DNA of 64,000 nucleotides. Origin: Taklimakanibacter albus. Its GTDB lineage: Bacteria > Pseudomonadota > Alphaproteobacteria > Rhizobiales > Aestuariivirgaceae. The DNA lies in contig NZ_JAENHL010000007.1 in assembly GCF_016595235.1 (NCBI RefSeq), forward strand, positions 781,834 through 845,833. Reading direction: 5' to 3'. Below are positions 1 through 8,995 of this stretch, in pieces. The notes under the pieces were generated by a model. The model made no database searches. It had not been told where the DNA came from and was given only the letters and a program-made list of their open reading frames with translations. Position 1 is the stretch's first letter, and every line of letters begins with the position of its first letter. Position numbers and translations under genes: made by a program.

Positions 1-809
1 TCGCGTTTGGCGCGCGGATGGCCGGGCGGGATGGCGGAGAGCAGTGCGCGCGTATAGGGATGCGCCGGCGCCTTGAACAAAATATCGGCGTCAGCCAGCT
101 CGACGATACGGCCGAGATACATCACCGCGACCCGGTCCGAGATGTGCCGCACCACCGACAGATTATGCGAGATGAAGAGATAGGTGAGGCCGAGCTCGCG
201 CTGCAGGTCCTGCAGCAGGTTGATCACTTGCGCCTGCACCGAGACATCGAGCGCCGACACCGCCTCGTCGCAGACGAGGAATTGCGGCTCGAGCGCCAGC
301 GCCCGGGCGATGCCGATGCGCTGACGCTGGCCGCCGGAGAACTGATGCGGATAGCGATCGGCGGCGGCGCGGGGAAGCCCGACAAGATCAAGCAGCCTTG
401 CGACGCGGCGCTCGCGCTCCGCTCCCTTGGCGAGCCGGTGGATGGCGAAGGGCTCCCCGATGATGGCGCCCACGCTCATCCGCGGATTAAGCGAGCCGAA
501 CGGGTCCTGGAACACTATCTGCAGGTCGCGCCGCCGCTCCTCGAGCTCCTTGGGCGTGAGCGACACGAGATCCCTGCCCTTATGCAGGATCTGGCCCGAG
601 GTGGGCTCCAGCAAGCGCAAGAACAGCCGGCCGACCGTCGACTTGCCGCAACCGGATTCGCCGACGAGGCCGACGGTTTCCTTTGCCGCGATGGCGAGAT
701 CGACACCATCGACCGCTCTGACCGCCGCCTCGCTTTTCTTCTTGAGGAACAGCCCACGCGGTTCGAAATGTTTGACGAGCCTGCGCGCCTCGATGAGGAT
801 CTCGGTCAT
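1..809 (-). CDS. Peptide/nickel-type ABC transporter ATP-binding protein (DppF/OppF-like), 3' end cut by window
   Basis: One of two ATPases that power a Dpp/Opp-type importer at the inner face of the cytoplasmic membrane. The first 269 codons are visible and no stop is reached. Walker [10 protein letters not shown] is at about residues 50-58, a Q-loop [11 protein letters not shown] follows, and the signature FSGGQRQRI precedes Walker [13 protein letters not shown] and the H-loop region [11 protein letters not shown] stretch near the edge ([15 protein letters not shown]) is typical of the oligopeptide ATPase C-terminal region. It is the last gene of the operon visible here, separated from the preceding ATPase gene by a 154-bp palindromic repeat instead of the overlaps seen among the other genes. 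The substrate is not clear from the sequence. Confidence 0.9.
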   Translation of the reverse strand, partial: MTEILIEARRLVKHFEPRGLFLKKKSEAAVRAVDGVDLAIAAKETVGLVGESGCGKSTVGRLFLRLLEPTSGQILHKGRDLVSLTPKELEERRRDLQIVFQDPFGSLNPRMSVGAIIGEPFAIHRLAKGAERERRVARLLDLVGLPRAAADRYPHQFSGGQRQRIGIARALALEPQFLVCDEAVSALDVSVQAQVINLLQDLQRELGLTYLFISHNLSVVRHISDRVAVMYLGRIVELADADILFKAPAHPYTRALLSAIPPGHPRAKR

Positions 810-827
810 GGCGCGACGGCTCCGGTA

Positions 828-981
828 TTTCCCCCTCGCCCGTTGCGAAGCAATGGGAGAGGGTGGCCGAAGGCCGGGTGAGGGCTCTTGAGAACCCTCC
901 GTAACTCCGAATGAAGAGCCCTCATCCGCCCTGTCGGGCACCTTCTCCCATGCCGCGCACGGGAGAGGGTGAAAAATTGGA
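828..981. repeat. 154-bp palindromic repeat, family A copy 1
   Basis: This element matches the one at 36675-36828 almost base for base over the same 154 bp, apart from a variable central loop. It holds three inverted repeats: one around TTGCGAAGCAA, a central pair built on GAGGGCTCTT / AAGAGCCCTC, and one in the CTTCTCCC / GGGAGAGGG arms. It occupies the gap between the two ATPase genes of the transporter operon, so it should be transcribed as RNA. It has no coding capacity of its own. Confidence 0.8.
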
Positions 982-987
982 GGCACC

Positions 988-1973
<986 letters not shown>

Positions 1974-1977
<4 letters not shown>

Positions 1978-2885
1978 ACCCTGATCCTCGGATCGAGCAC
2001 GTCGCGCAGGCCGTCGCCCAAAAGATTGAGGCCGAGCACGACGATCAGGATGATGAGGCCGGGGAACAAGGTCACCCAGGGCGCTTCCACCATGAAGTCG
2101 CGGCCATTGGCGATGATGCCACCAAAGGTCGCGGCGGGAGGCGGGGGGCCGACGCCGATATAGGAGAGCAGCGCCTCGGCGAGGATCGCGGAAGCGAAGA
2201 CATAAGTGAGGCGCACGATGAGCGGCGCCATCGCATTGGCGAGGATATGGCGGAACAGGATGCGCATATGGCTGGCGCCCAGCGCACGGGCTGCCTCGAC
2301 GAACTCCATCTCGCGCACCACCAGCACCGAAGCGCGCACGATGCGCGCGGTATGCGGCGTCGTGGCGATGCCGAGCGCCAGGATGACATTCTGCACCGAT
2401 GCGCCGAGAGTCGCCGCCACCGTGATGGCGAGTAGGATCGCCGGGAACGCCATCAGCGCATCCATGATGCGCATGAGAATATTGTCGAGCCGGCGGAAAT
2501 AGCCGGACGCCGCACCAATGAGCGTGCCGAACACGCCGGTGAACAGCACGACCGACAGGCCGATGAACAATGACAGCCGCCCGCCATGGATGGCGCGTGA
2601 TAGGATATCGCGGCCGAAATGATCGGTGCCGAACCAATGCATCGCGCTTGGCGCTTCCAGCCGGGCGCGGAAATTATTGGCGTTGGGCTTGAAGGGCGCG
2701 ATCTGGTCGGCGAAGACCGCCAGAACCAGAACGATGAGGAACAGCGAGCCGCCGATGACGAAGGCGCGGTTGCCCAGAAGCCGGCGCGCGAACAAAAGGA
2801 ACGGGCTCTGCCGCTCCGGCAGCGCCTCATGCGCCAGATTGGTATCGAGGCTACTCAAGGCGCACCCTTGGATCGATGGTGGCAT
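1974..2885 (-). CDS. ABC transporter permease (DppC/OppC-like)
   Basis: Inner-membrane permease of the importer, up to 303 residues with about six membrane segments. The N-terminal cytoplasmic stretch leads into a hydrophobic helix (FVIGGSLFLIVLVLAVFA), then the motif HWFGTDHFGRDILSR that is characteristic of DppC-type permeases, and the EAA loop RHILANAMAPLIV that contacts the ATPases. The ATG start given here overlaps dppB by 35 bp and has no visible ribosome site. A TTG nine codons later, preceded by AAGG at good spacing and overlapping dppB by only 8 bp, is a credible alternative. The 3' end overlaps the next gene by 4 bp. Confidence 0.9.
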
Positions 2886-3795
2886 AGAGCAGGTCGACGA
2901 CGAGATTGATGAGCAGATAGATCACCGTCAGGAACAGGAGACCGCCCTGGATGATCGGATAATCGCGGCTCAATATGCCGCCGATGATGAGCCGCCCGAC
3001 GCCCGGCAGCGCGAAGACCTGCTCGACCACGACCGCGCTGCCGAGAAGGGCGCCGGCAATGATGCCGGTGACGGTGAGGATGGGCATCATCGCATTGGGC
3101 AGACCGTGGCGCAGGATGATATAGAGGCCGGAGAGCCCCTTCGAATCCGCCGTGCGCATGAAATCCTGGCTGATCACGTCGAGCATCGCCGAGCGGGTCA
3201 TGCGGGCGATGAAGCCAACCTGCACCACCGCGAGTGTGATGGTCGGCAGCACCATGGACTTCGCCCAGCCCAGGGGATCATCGAGCAGCGGCACATAGCC
3301 GCCAGACGGCAGCCAGCCGAGCTGGACCGAGAAAACGACGATCAGCAGAAGTCCGAGCCAGAAATCCGGCACCGACAGACCGAGCAAAGCGAGGCTCATG
3401 ACCGATTGATCGGCCCAGGTCCCGCGCCGTGTCGCGGCAAAGGTGCCGGCCGCCACGCCGAGGCCCACCGCGAGGATGAGAGCGAGCGTGGCGAGAAGGA
3501 GGGTCAGCGGCAGGCGCTCCAGGATGGCTGAGAGAACGGGGATGCGCAGCAGGATCGACTGGCCGAGATCGCCGGTCAGCACCCGTCCATACCATTCCGC
3601 CATCTGCACCAGTGGCGGCTTGTCGAGGCCCAGCATCTCGCGCAGCCGCGCCACGTCTTCCGGCGTCGAGCTCGCATCGAGGAAAGCGGCGGTCGGATCG
3701 CCCGGAATGATCCAGATGACCGCAAAGGACATCAGCGACACGAGAAAGAGGACCGGAACGACGGATATGAGCCGCCGCAGCAGGTAGTCGCGCAT
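2851..3795 (-). CDS. ABC transporter permease (DppB/OppB-like)
   Basis: Inner-membrane permease, 314 residues, starting MRDYLLRRL as DppB-type proteins usually do. The start was chosen because GAGAGGAGG sits just upstream of this ATG; an in-frame ATG eleven codons earlier lacks such a site. Features include an N-terminal helix VVPVLFLVSLMSFAVIWII, the conserved PGDP motif right after it, and the EAA loop RHGLPNAMMPILTVTG. It partners with the DppC-like permease downstream. The gene follows the binding-protein gene after a short gap that carries a stem-loop. Confidence 0.92.
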   Translation of the reverse strand: MRDYLLRRLISVVPVLFLVSLMSFAVIWIIPGDPTAAFLDASSTPEDVARLREMLGLDKPPLVQMAEWYGRVLTGDLGQSILLRIPVLSAILERLPLTLLLATLALILAVGLGVAAGTFAATRRGTWADQSVMSLALLGLSVPDFWLGLLLIVVFSVQLGWLPSGGYVPLLDDPLGWAKSMVLPTITLAVVQVGFIARMTRSAMLDVISQDFMRTADSKGLSGLYIILRHGLPNAMMPILTVTGIIAGALLGSAVVVEQVFALPGVGRLIIGGILSRDYPIIQGGLLFLTVIYLLINLVVDLLYATIDPRVRLE

Positions 3796-3823
3796 GGGGA
3801 CCTCCTCTCGCGGGTTAACGGGA

Positions 3824-3853
3824 GACACCGCCGCTTCTGTCAGCGGCGGTGCC
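3824..3853 (-). promoter_or_regulatory. Intercistronic stem-loop between binding-protein and permease genes
   Basis: Ten perfect base pairs (CACCGCCGCT with AGCGGCGGTG) close a 6-nt loop, with two further pairs beyond a mismatch. No T-run follows on the minus strand, so it is more likely an RNA-stabilising or attenuating hairpin than a full terminator. In ABC operons such hairpins often keep the binding-protein transcript more abundant than the permease transcript; that role is an inference here. Confidence 0.55.
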
Positions 3854-3873
3854 GGTTCACGAAACTTCTACAC

Positions 3874-5412
3874 TTACGGGGCGAGCGTCACACCCCACAT
3901 GCGCGGGATGCGGAAGGGCACGAAATCCTTCACCTTGTCGCTCGTCACCTGGAAGAGACCGTAATTGCCGGCCTTGATCGCGACCATGTTGTCATACATG
4001 CGCTGCTGGAACTGCTTGAACAATTCCTTCTTCTTGGCGTCGTCGAGGGTGGCGTAGAATTCCTTGGCGATGCGGTCGATCTCGGGATCGGCCACCATCT
4101 GGGCATTGCCGCCGACAAAGGCCGACATCACGGTGCCGGGGCCTTCGAAGGGCTCGATGCCGAAGCCATGTGTCCAGAAATTCCAGCCCGTCTTGGTGAA
4201 GCCGATCTTCGACGTCGTCGGCCAGTCGGCGACCTTGATGTCGACCTTGACGCCGATTTCGGCGAGCCGCGCCTGCACGACGGTGGCGATATCGACATTG
4301 GGCCTGAGATTGTCGGTGATGAACGTCACCGTCTCGCCCTTATAGCTCGACTTGGACAGGAACTCCTTGGCCTTGTCGAAATCGGCGACATTATATTGAT
4401 CGAGGCCGGCATCGTTGGCGAAGGCCGATTTCGGGAACACCCAGCCGCCATCGACCTGGTTGATGCCGGAATAGGAGATCTCCATCACCTCCTGCATGTC
4501 GAGCGCCGCCTGCACCGCCTTGCGGAAATTCACATCGTCCGACGGCGCCTGAGCATGGTTGAGCTTGATGACCTGGAAAGCGAAGGGCAGCACGTCATGG
4601 ACGACATATTTGCTGTCCTTGCGCAGCCGCTCGGCGGTCGGACCGTCGACCGTCTCGACGATCTGCACCGCGCCCGATTCGAGCGCCGCGGTGCGCGCAC
4701 CCGCCTCCGGGATGAAGCGGAAGGTGACGCGGTCGATCAGCACTTCCTTCTTGCCGGCAAGACCGTCACGCTTCTGATAGGCGGGATTGGGCACATAATC
4801 GGCGAACTTCTCGAGCGTGACATGGCTGTCCGGCTTGTATTCGACGAATTTGAACGGGCCGGTGCCGATATACTGGATCTCATTGGCGCCCTTGGCCGCC
4901 TCTTCCGCCGGATAGATGGCGATCGGCGCGCGGGGCGATGAGATATTGTCGAGGAAGACCGACTGCTTCACCTTGAGCTTGATCGCCACCTCATAGGGGC
5001 TGACCGCGCTTACCGTGTCGATCGCGGCGACCAGCGCCGGCGACACGCCGATCTTGCGGTAACGCTCGATCGAGGCGACGACATCGGCCGAGGTCATCTC
5101 CTTGCCATTGTGGAACTTGACGCCCTGACGCAGCTTGAAGGTGTAAGTAAGCCCATCATCGGAGACGCTCACCCCTTCGGCGAGATCGGGAACCGGCTCC
5201 GCATTTTCGTTGCGCGCATAGAGCGTCTCATAGATGTGGAGCGTGATGTTGCGCGCCACTTGCGCATTGGTGACATGCGCGTCGAGCGACGGCGGACCCT
5301 GCACCGAAGCGATGACGATCTCACCGCCCGCTGCTTCGACGGCGGGCGTCACGCCCACCAGCGCCGTCATCAGTCCGAAGGCGAAGGCTAGTCCTTTCAG
5401 TCTTAGTGACAT
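3874..5412 (-). CDS. Extracellular solute-binding protein, family 5 (peptide/nickel type)
   Basis: Periplasmic substrate receptor of the importer, 512 residues, the usual size. It has a Sec signal peptide with an AFGLMTALVGVTPAVEA core and a likely cleavage near residues 26-28, and no lipobox. The family 5 pattern is clear: an early segment DAHVTNAQVARNITLHIYE, then LAEGVSVSDDGLTYTFKLR and GVKFHNGKEMTSADV. A strong ribosome site (AAAGGGAGG) precedes the ATG. It lies between the deacylase gene (29 bp upstream) and the permease genes. The ligand cannot be read from the sequence; a deacylase partner suggests an N-acylated amino acid or peptide. Confidence 0.93.
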   Translation of the reverse strand: MSLRLKGLAFAFGLMTALVGVTPAVEAAGGEIVIASVQGPPSLDAHVTNAQVARNITLHIYETLYARNENAEPVPDLAEGVSVSDDGLTYTFKLRQGVKFHNGKEMTSADVVASIERYRKIGVSPALVAAIDTVSAVSPYEVAIKLKVKQSVFLDNISSPRAPIAIYPAEEAAKGANEIQYIGTGPFKFVEYKPDSHVTLEKFADYVPNPAYQKRDGLAGKKEVLIDRVTFRFIPEAGARTAALESGAVQIVETVDGPTAERLRKDSKYVVHDVLPFAFQVIKLNHAQAPSDDVNFRKAVQAALDMQEVMEISYSGINQVDGGWVFPKSAFANDAGLDQYNVADFDKAKEFLSKSSYKGETVTFITDNLRPNVDIATVVQARLAEIGVKVDIKVADWPTTSKIGFTKTGWNFWTHGFGIEPFEGPGTVMSAFVGGNAQMVADPEIDRIAKEFYATLDDAKKKELFKQFQQRMYDNMVAIKAGNYGLFQVTSDKVKDFVPFRIPRMWGVTLAP

Positions 5413-5441
5413 TTTTATTCCTCCCTTTGAAAATTTCCGGC

Positions 5442-6482
5442 TCAGGCAGCGGCCAGCGCTTCGTCATAGTCTCTCATCACCACGCCGATCGTGTCGCCGC
5501 GCGCCACACGGCCCGGACCCGCCGACATCCACAACACACCGTCACGCTGGTATTTGACTTCGATCGGGGCGCGGTCGACTTCCTCGACGAAATGCAGGAG
5601 CCCGGCGGACTCGCCCGCTTCGATCGCATCGCCGACGACCTTGGTCGGCTCGAACAGGCCGGCGGCCGGCGCGAAGGAATAGCCGGCGGGATCGCGCACC
5701 ATCATGTGGCGCGTTGCGGCCGAGCCGTCGCGCTGCTGCGTCTCGGGCTCGCCCTCGATGACGCCGAAATGCTTCAGGATATTGTCGACGCCGCGCCTGC
5801 CGATGCGCACACCTTCGATATTGACGCGGCCCCAGCCGCCGAGCTCGGTGCCGAGCGAGATGATGCCACGGCGCTCGACGCAGGAGGTGAAGGTGGCGCC
5901 CTCATCGACGCCCCAGAACACCGTGTTGAAGGGCGCGCCGAAGGCCGCCGCCGCATCCATCGTCTTTTTCCGCAAACCCGGATCGGGGAGATAATGCATG
6001 TTTGTCGAAAGGGCCGAATCCGCGCTGTGGCCGGCGGTATGCATGTCGACCGACACGTCGGCCAAAGGCAGGATGTAGCCATCGAGGAAATGCGCCAGCA
6101 TCTCCGAGAAAGTGCCTTTCGGATTGCCGGGGAAACAGCGGTTCATGTCGCGATTGTCGACCGGGCTGAGCCGCGTGTCGTTGAGCACGGCGGGGATATT
6201 GTAAGCGGGAATCATGATCACCCGGCCCTGCACCTTGGCCGGATCGAGCGTGCGGGCGAGATGCGAGATCGCGATCGGCCCTTCATATTCATCGCCGTGG
6301 ATGCCGCCGGTGAGCAACACGGTCGGACCTTTGCCGTTCTTCACCGAGATGATCGGAATCTCGATCACACCCCAGGCTGAAGTATTGCGCGCCAGTGGCG
6401 CTCTGAGCACGCCGGCCTGACGCCCGTTCTTGTCGAAATCGATGGGATTCGAGATGCGACTTTTCTCGACCTGCACTGCCAA
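5442..6482 (-). CDS. Succinylglutamate desuccinylase/aspartoacylase family deacylase (DoeB-like)
   Basis: Zinc-dependent amide hydrolase of the AstE/aspartoacylase fold, 346 residues. GGIHGDEYEGP carries the first zinc ligands (H62, E65). DMNRCFPG is the substrate-binding DxNRxFPG-type motif, and SVDMHTAG provides the later zinc histidine. Overall it resembles N-acetyl-diaminobutyrate deacetylases (DoeB) of ectoine breakdown, but no other ectoine gene is nearby, so the substrate is open. It appears to be the first gene of the transporter operon and probably removes an acyl group from the imported compound. The start is a TTG preceded by GGGGG; no better ATG is in frame. Confidence 0.8.
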   Translation of the reverse strand: MAVQVEKSRISNPIDFDKNGRQAGVLRAPLARNTSAWGVIEIPIISVKNGKGPTVLLTGGIHGDEYEGPIAISHLARTLDPAKVQGRVIMIPAYNIPAVLNDTRLSPVDNRDMNRCFPGNPKGTFSEMLAHFLDGYILPLADVSVDMHTAGHSADSALSTNMHYLPDPGLRKKTMDAAAAFGAPFNTVFWGVDEGATFTSCVERRGIISLGTELGGWGRVNIEGVRIGRRGVDNILKHFGVIEGEPETQQRDGSAATRHMMVRDPAGYSFAPAAGLFEPTKVVGDAIEAGESAGLLHFVEEVDRAPIEVKYQRDGVLWMSAGPGRVARGDTIGVVMRDYDEALAAA

Positions 6483-6542
6483 GATGTTCCCCCATATTTG
6501 TACGCCGAGGCCTCCGCCTCGCGAGGTTCATTCATCCTTGCG

Positions 6543-6556
6543 TACGGTATACCGTA
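6543..6556. promoter_or_regulatory. Palindromic operator candidate (GntR/FadR-like)
   Basis: TACGGTATACCGTA is a perfect 14-bp palindrome about 60 bp upstream of the deacylase start codon. A GTATAC core with flanking symmetric bases is typical of binding sites for FadR-subfamily GntR repressors. No regulator gene of that type lies in the window, so it would have to be encoded elsewhere. Confidence 0.45.
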
Positions 6557-6644
6557 TGTCAAGCTTCTTGTCGGTATTGGGAACTTCGCCCTAATTTGAC
6601 CATGGGTCGCCTGTGAATTTACATTCCTGTCAGGATGGTGCACA

Positions 6645-6731
6645 GCATCGGCCCGAAAAGTACGAAGCGGTTTTCGGATAAGCCGATGCGCAAACAAAAG
6701 CGTCGGCCCGATTCCGATATGCGGCGTGCCA
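6645..6731. repeat. Palindromic intergenic repeat, family B copy 1
   Basis: The arms GCATCGGC and GCCGATGC enclose GAAAA...TTTTC. The same layout, with its own matching arms and the following CGCAAAACAAAA-like segment, recurs at 56046-56150. It sits between the transporter-operon promoter region and the next plus-strand gene. The rest of the gap holds the palindromic operator and nothing else that I recognise. Confidence 0.65.
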
Positions 6732-6768
6732 CGGCGCATCCTGCTCACGAGCCTGGAGCAAGCTGATT

Positions 6769-7218
6769 GTGAAGTTTTTGCAAGTGCCTGTGATCGCCTT
6801 ATTGTGCCTCGCCTCGCCGGCCATCGCTTCGGCCGACAATGACGATGCGATCTTCCCCAAGAAGCTCGATTGCGGCACGACCTCGGAGCCGAAGAACTGC
6901 AAGGCGCATCAGCGCCTGCTGCCCTTGATCATGGGCGGCGCGCTGGCCGGGCGGCGCGCCTCGATGCGCTCCGTCGCCCGTTACGCCAGCGAATTTTCCA
7001 ATGGCATTTTTGTTCGTGATCAGAAACTGAGCTGTGCGTGGCGGATGGTGATCATCGGCTCACCCAAACTCCGCAGCACATCCGACGATCAGTCGTCCTT
7101 CGAGAAGACCTGCCTCGCTTTGAGCAAGTCCGACTATGCCGATGCCGAAATGTTGGCCAAGAAGATCGCGCTCAGGGTTTTCCGCGTCAATGCCTTCGTG
7201 CTGCCGGCAAACAACTAG
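6769..7218 (+). CDS. Hypothetical secreted protein
   Basis: 149 residues, beginning with a GTG codon. A clear Sec signal peptide (VPVIALLCLASPAIASA, cleavage near residue 22) is followed by a mature domain with four cysteines (in DCGTTSEPKNC, SCAWRM and TCLAL), which suits disulfides in the periplasm. I do not recognise the family. It is transcribed toward the SRPBCC gene, and the two stop codons overlap in the single sequence CTAG. Function unknown. Confidence 0.7.
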   Translation: MKFLQVPVIALLCLASPAIASADNDDAIFPKKLDCGTTSEPKNCKAHQRLLPLIMGGALAGRRASMRSVARYASEFSNGIFVRDQKLSCAWRMVIIGSPKLRSTSDDQSSFEKTCLALSKSDYADAEMLAKKIALRVFRVNAFVLPANN

Positions 7219-7661
7219 CGCGCTTTGCAGTTCGAATCGGGTCCAGGATCGCCGCCCGCCGCGGTGATCTCGAGGCGGCCGAGATAATGCGTCCAGCCCT
7301 CTTCATGGCCGGCGCATTCCTCGGCATCCGGCAGGCCGCTATGCGTGAGCCGCAACAGCGTGCCGCCTTTTTCCTCGAGGAGATCGATCTCGATCAAGCT
7401 CGATCCCGGTGGCACCTTCGGGTTCCCCTCCCAGCCAAAGCTGTAAGCCAGCCGGTGGACGGGAACGACCTCGATGAATTTGCCGCGTGCGATGCTCTTG
7501 CCGGTGACATTGACCAGATAGAGCCCACCCGTCTGCGGCTCGACCGTCGCCTCCGTGCCCATCCAGCGCAGCAACTTGTCCTGATCGGTCAGGAACGCGA
7601 AGACCGTGGCGGGCGGCGCCGCGATCTGGACTTCGCGGCGAACGACGAGCGGTTCGACCAT
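7215..7661 (-). CDS. SRPBCC (START/AHSA1-like) domain protein
   Basis: 148-residue single-domain protein of the SRPBCC helix-grip fold, which binds hydrophobic ligands in a deep cavity. The N-terminus has VRREVQIAAPPATVFAFLTD, the family's opening strand and helix. LRWMGTEATVEPQTGG and RLTHSGLPD are typical AHSA1-like segments, and GWTHYLGRLE starts the C-terminal helix. The ATG chosen has AAGGAGG just upstream; an in-frame start twelve codons earlier lacks one. It is probably cytoplasmic and its ligand is unknown. It stands alone, facing a secreted-protein gene. Confidence 0.85.
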   Translation of the reverse strand: MVEPLVVRREVQIAAPPATVFAFLTDQDKLLRWMGTEATVEPQTGGLYLVNVTGKSIARGKFIEVVPVHRLAYSFGWEGNPKVPPGSSLIEIDLLEEKGGTLLRLTHSGLPDAEECAGHEEGWTHYLGRLEITAAGGDPGPDSNCKAR

Positions 7662-7764
7662 GTGGGGGCCTCCTTGAAGAGGACACTCCATCCCCAACCA
7701 TCGTCGCGGTCAAGATGCATTCGGCTGGAACATCTGTCCTAGCGGCAGCGTCTTCTCAAAGCAT

Positions 7765-7857
7765 CCTCATGCTGAGGCGCGAGCGAAGCGAGCCTCGAAG
7801 CACCATCAGAATGAGGCAACCCTTCGAGGGTCGCTGCGCGGCCACCTCAGGGTGAGG
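7765..7857. repeat. Palindromic intergenic repeat (CCTCATGCTGAGG type)
   Basis: The ends are CCTCATGCTGAGG and CCTCAGGGTGAGG, each imperfectly self-complementary. Between them is the palindromic stretch GCGAGCGAAGCGAGCCTCGA. Elements with these words are common between genes in rhizobial genomes. It fills the gap between the SRPBCC gene and the cyclase gene. Confidence 0.6.
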
Positions 7858-7915
7858 GGGTTAGGGCTACGCATCACCCGATGACAGGCGCGCCGCGGAC
7901 CGGCATGATCCGCCG

Positions 7916-8995
7916 ATGCAGCTTCCCCCTCCTCTCGCCTGGCTCATCGACGACGCCGGCAGCCTCGCCGGCGCCGACCAGTTCCTCGCGGCGCTCGGCG
8001 CGCGCCTCATCGCCGAGGGCCTGCCGCTCGCCGGCGGCGCGCTGACGCTCTCCGCGCCGCATCCGATCATCGCGCGGCGCGTCTGGCTGTGGCGGGCGGA
8101 TAATGGCGTCGTGATCGAAGCTTTGGGTTTCGCCTCGATGAGCATCACCGTGCTCGAGCCGGTCACCGTCGGGCGTGACTGGCTCTCGGGCCTCAGGCCC
8201 CATTCGGTCCGCGAGGATGTCGCGGGCACGACACCCGACGGCCCGGTCCTCGGCTGGGCGCTGAGCGGGCCTCTCACCGAGGATCAATCGGCGCTGCTCG
8301 GCGCCGTCGCGCGTTTCGCCGCCGCACCGCTCGCCATTCTCGCCCTGAACGCCACGCTGGTCGCGCTGCTCGAGACCTATCTCGGCCGCCGCAGCGCCGC
8401 CCAGGTTCTGGCCGGCCGCTTGCGCCGCGAGCCGGGCGAGACCATTCGCGCGGCTCTCCTCTATGCCGACCTGCGCGGTTTCACCGAATTGTCGGAGCGG
8501 GCGGCGCCCGAGGTGGTGGTGGCCGCGCTCGGCGCCTGGTTCGATCGCATCGCCGGCGCCGTCCATGCCTTTGGCGGCGAGGTGCTGAAATTCATCGGCG
8601 ATGGTGTGCTCGTCATTTTCCCGGTCGGCGGCAATCCGCCCTCCGTCGCCTGCGACGGCGCGCTCAGCGCCGTTGCGGCGGCGCGCGCCGGCATGGCGCA
8701 TCTCGACGAAAGCCGCGCCCGGCAAGGCCTGCCGCCTTTGCCCTTCGGCATGGCCTTGCATCTGGGCGACATCATCTGGGGCAATATCGGCACCGCTGAC
8801 CGCCTCGACTTCACCGCCATCGGCCGCGCCGTCAATCTCGTCAGCCGGCTCGAAGGCCTGTGCAAGCCGCTGCAGCACACCGTGCTGATCTCGGGTGCCT
8901 TCGCTGCCGAGGCGACGAACCCGTTACGGCCATTGGGCGCGCATGAACTGCGCGGCATCGACGAGCCGTGCGAGGTCTTCACGCTTCCCGATTGA
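7916..8995 (+). CDS. Class III adenylate/guanylate cyclase
   Basis: 359 residues. The C-terminal half is a class III nucleotide cyclase domain. ALLYADLRGFTELSE holds the first metal-binding aspartate (D185) and KFIGDGVLVIFP the second (D229). The later LHLGDIIWGNIG and RLDFTAIGRAVNLVSRLE supply the nucleotide-contact and transition-state regions. DFT in the latter favours ATP as substrate. The N-terminal 170 residues have no transmembrane segment and look like a soluble sensor region of the kind found in many rhizobial cyclases. The 3' end overlaps the M20 peptidase gene on the other strand by 17 bp. The cAMP effector is not nearby. Confidence 0.88.
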   Translation: MQLPPPLAWLIDDAGSLAGADQFLAALGARLIAEGLPLAGGALTLSAPHPIIARRVWLWRADNGVVIEALGFASMSITVLEPVTVGRDWLSGLRPHSVREDVAGTTPDGPVLGWALSGPLTEDQSALLGAVARFAAAPLAILALNATLVALLETYLGRRSAAQVLAGRLRREPGETIRAALLYADLRGFTELSERAAPEVVVAALGAWFDRIAGAVHAFGGEVLKFIGDGVLVIFPVGGNPPSVACDGALSAVAAARAGMAHLDESRARQGLPPLPFGMALHLGDIIWGNIGTADRLDFTAIGRAVNLVSRLEGLCKPLQHTVLISGAFAAEATNPLRPLGAHELRGIDEPCEVFTLPD

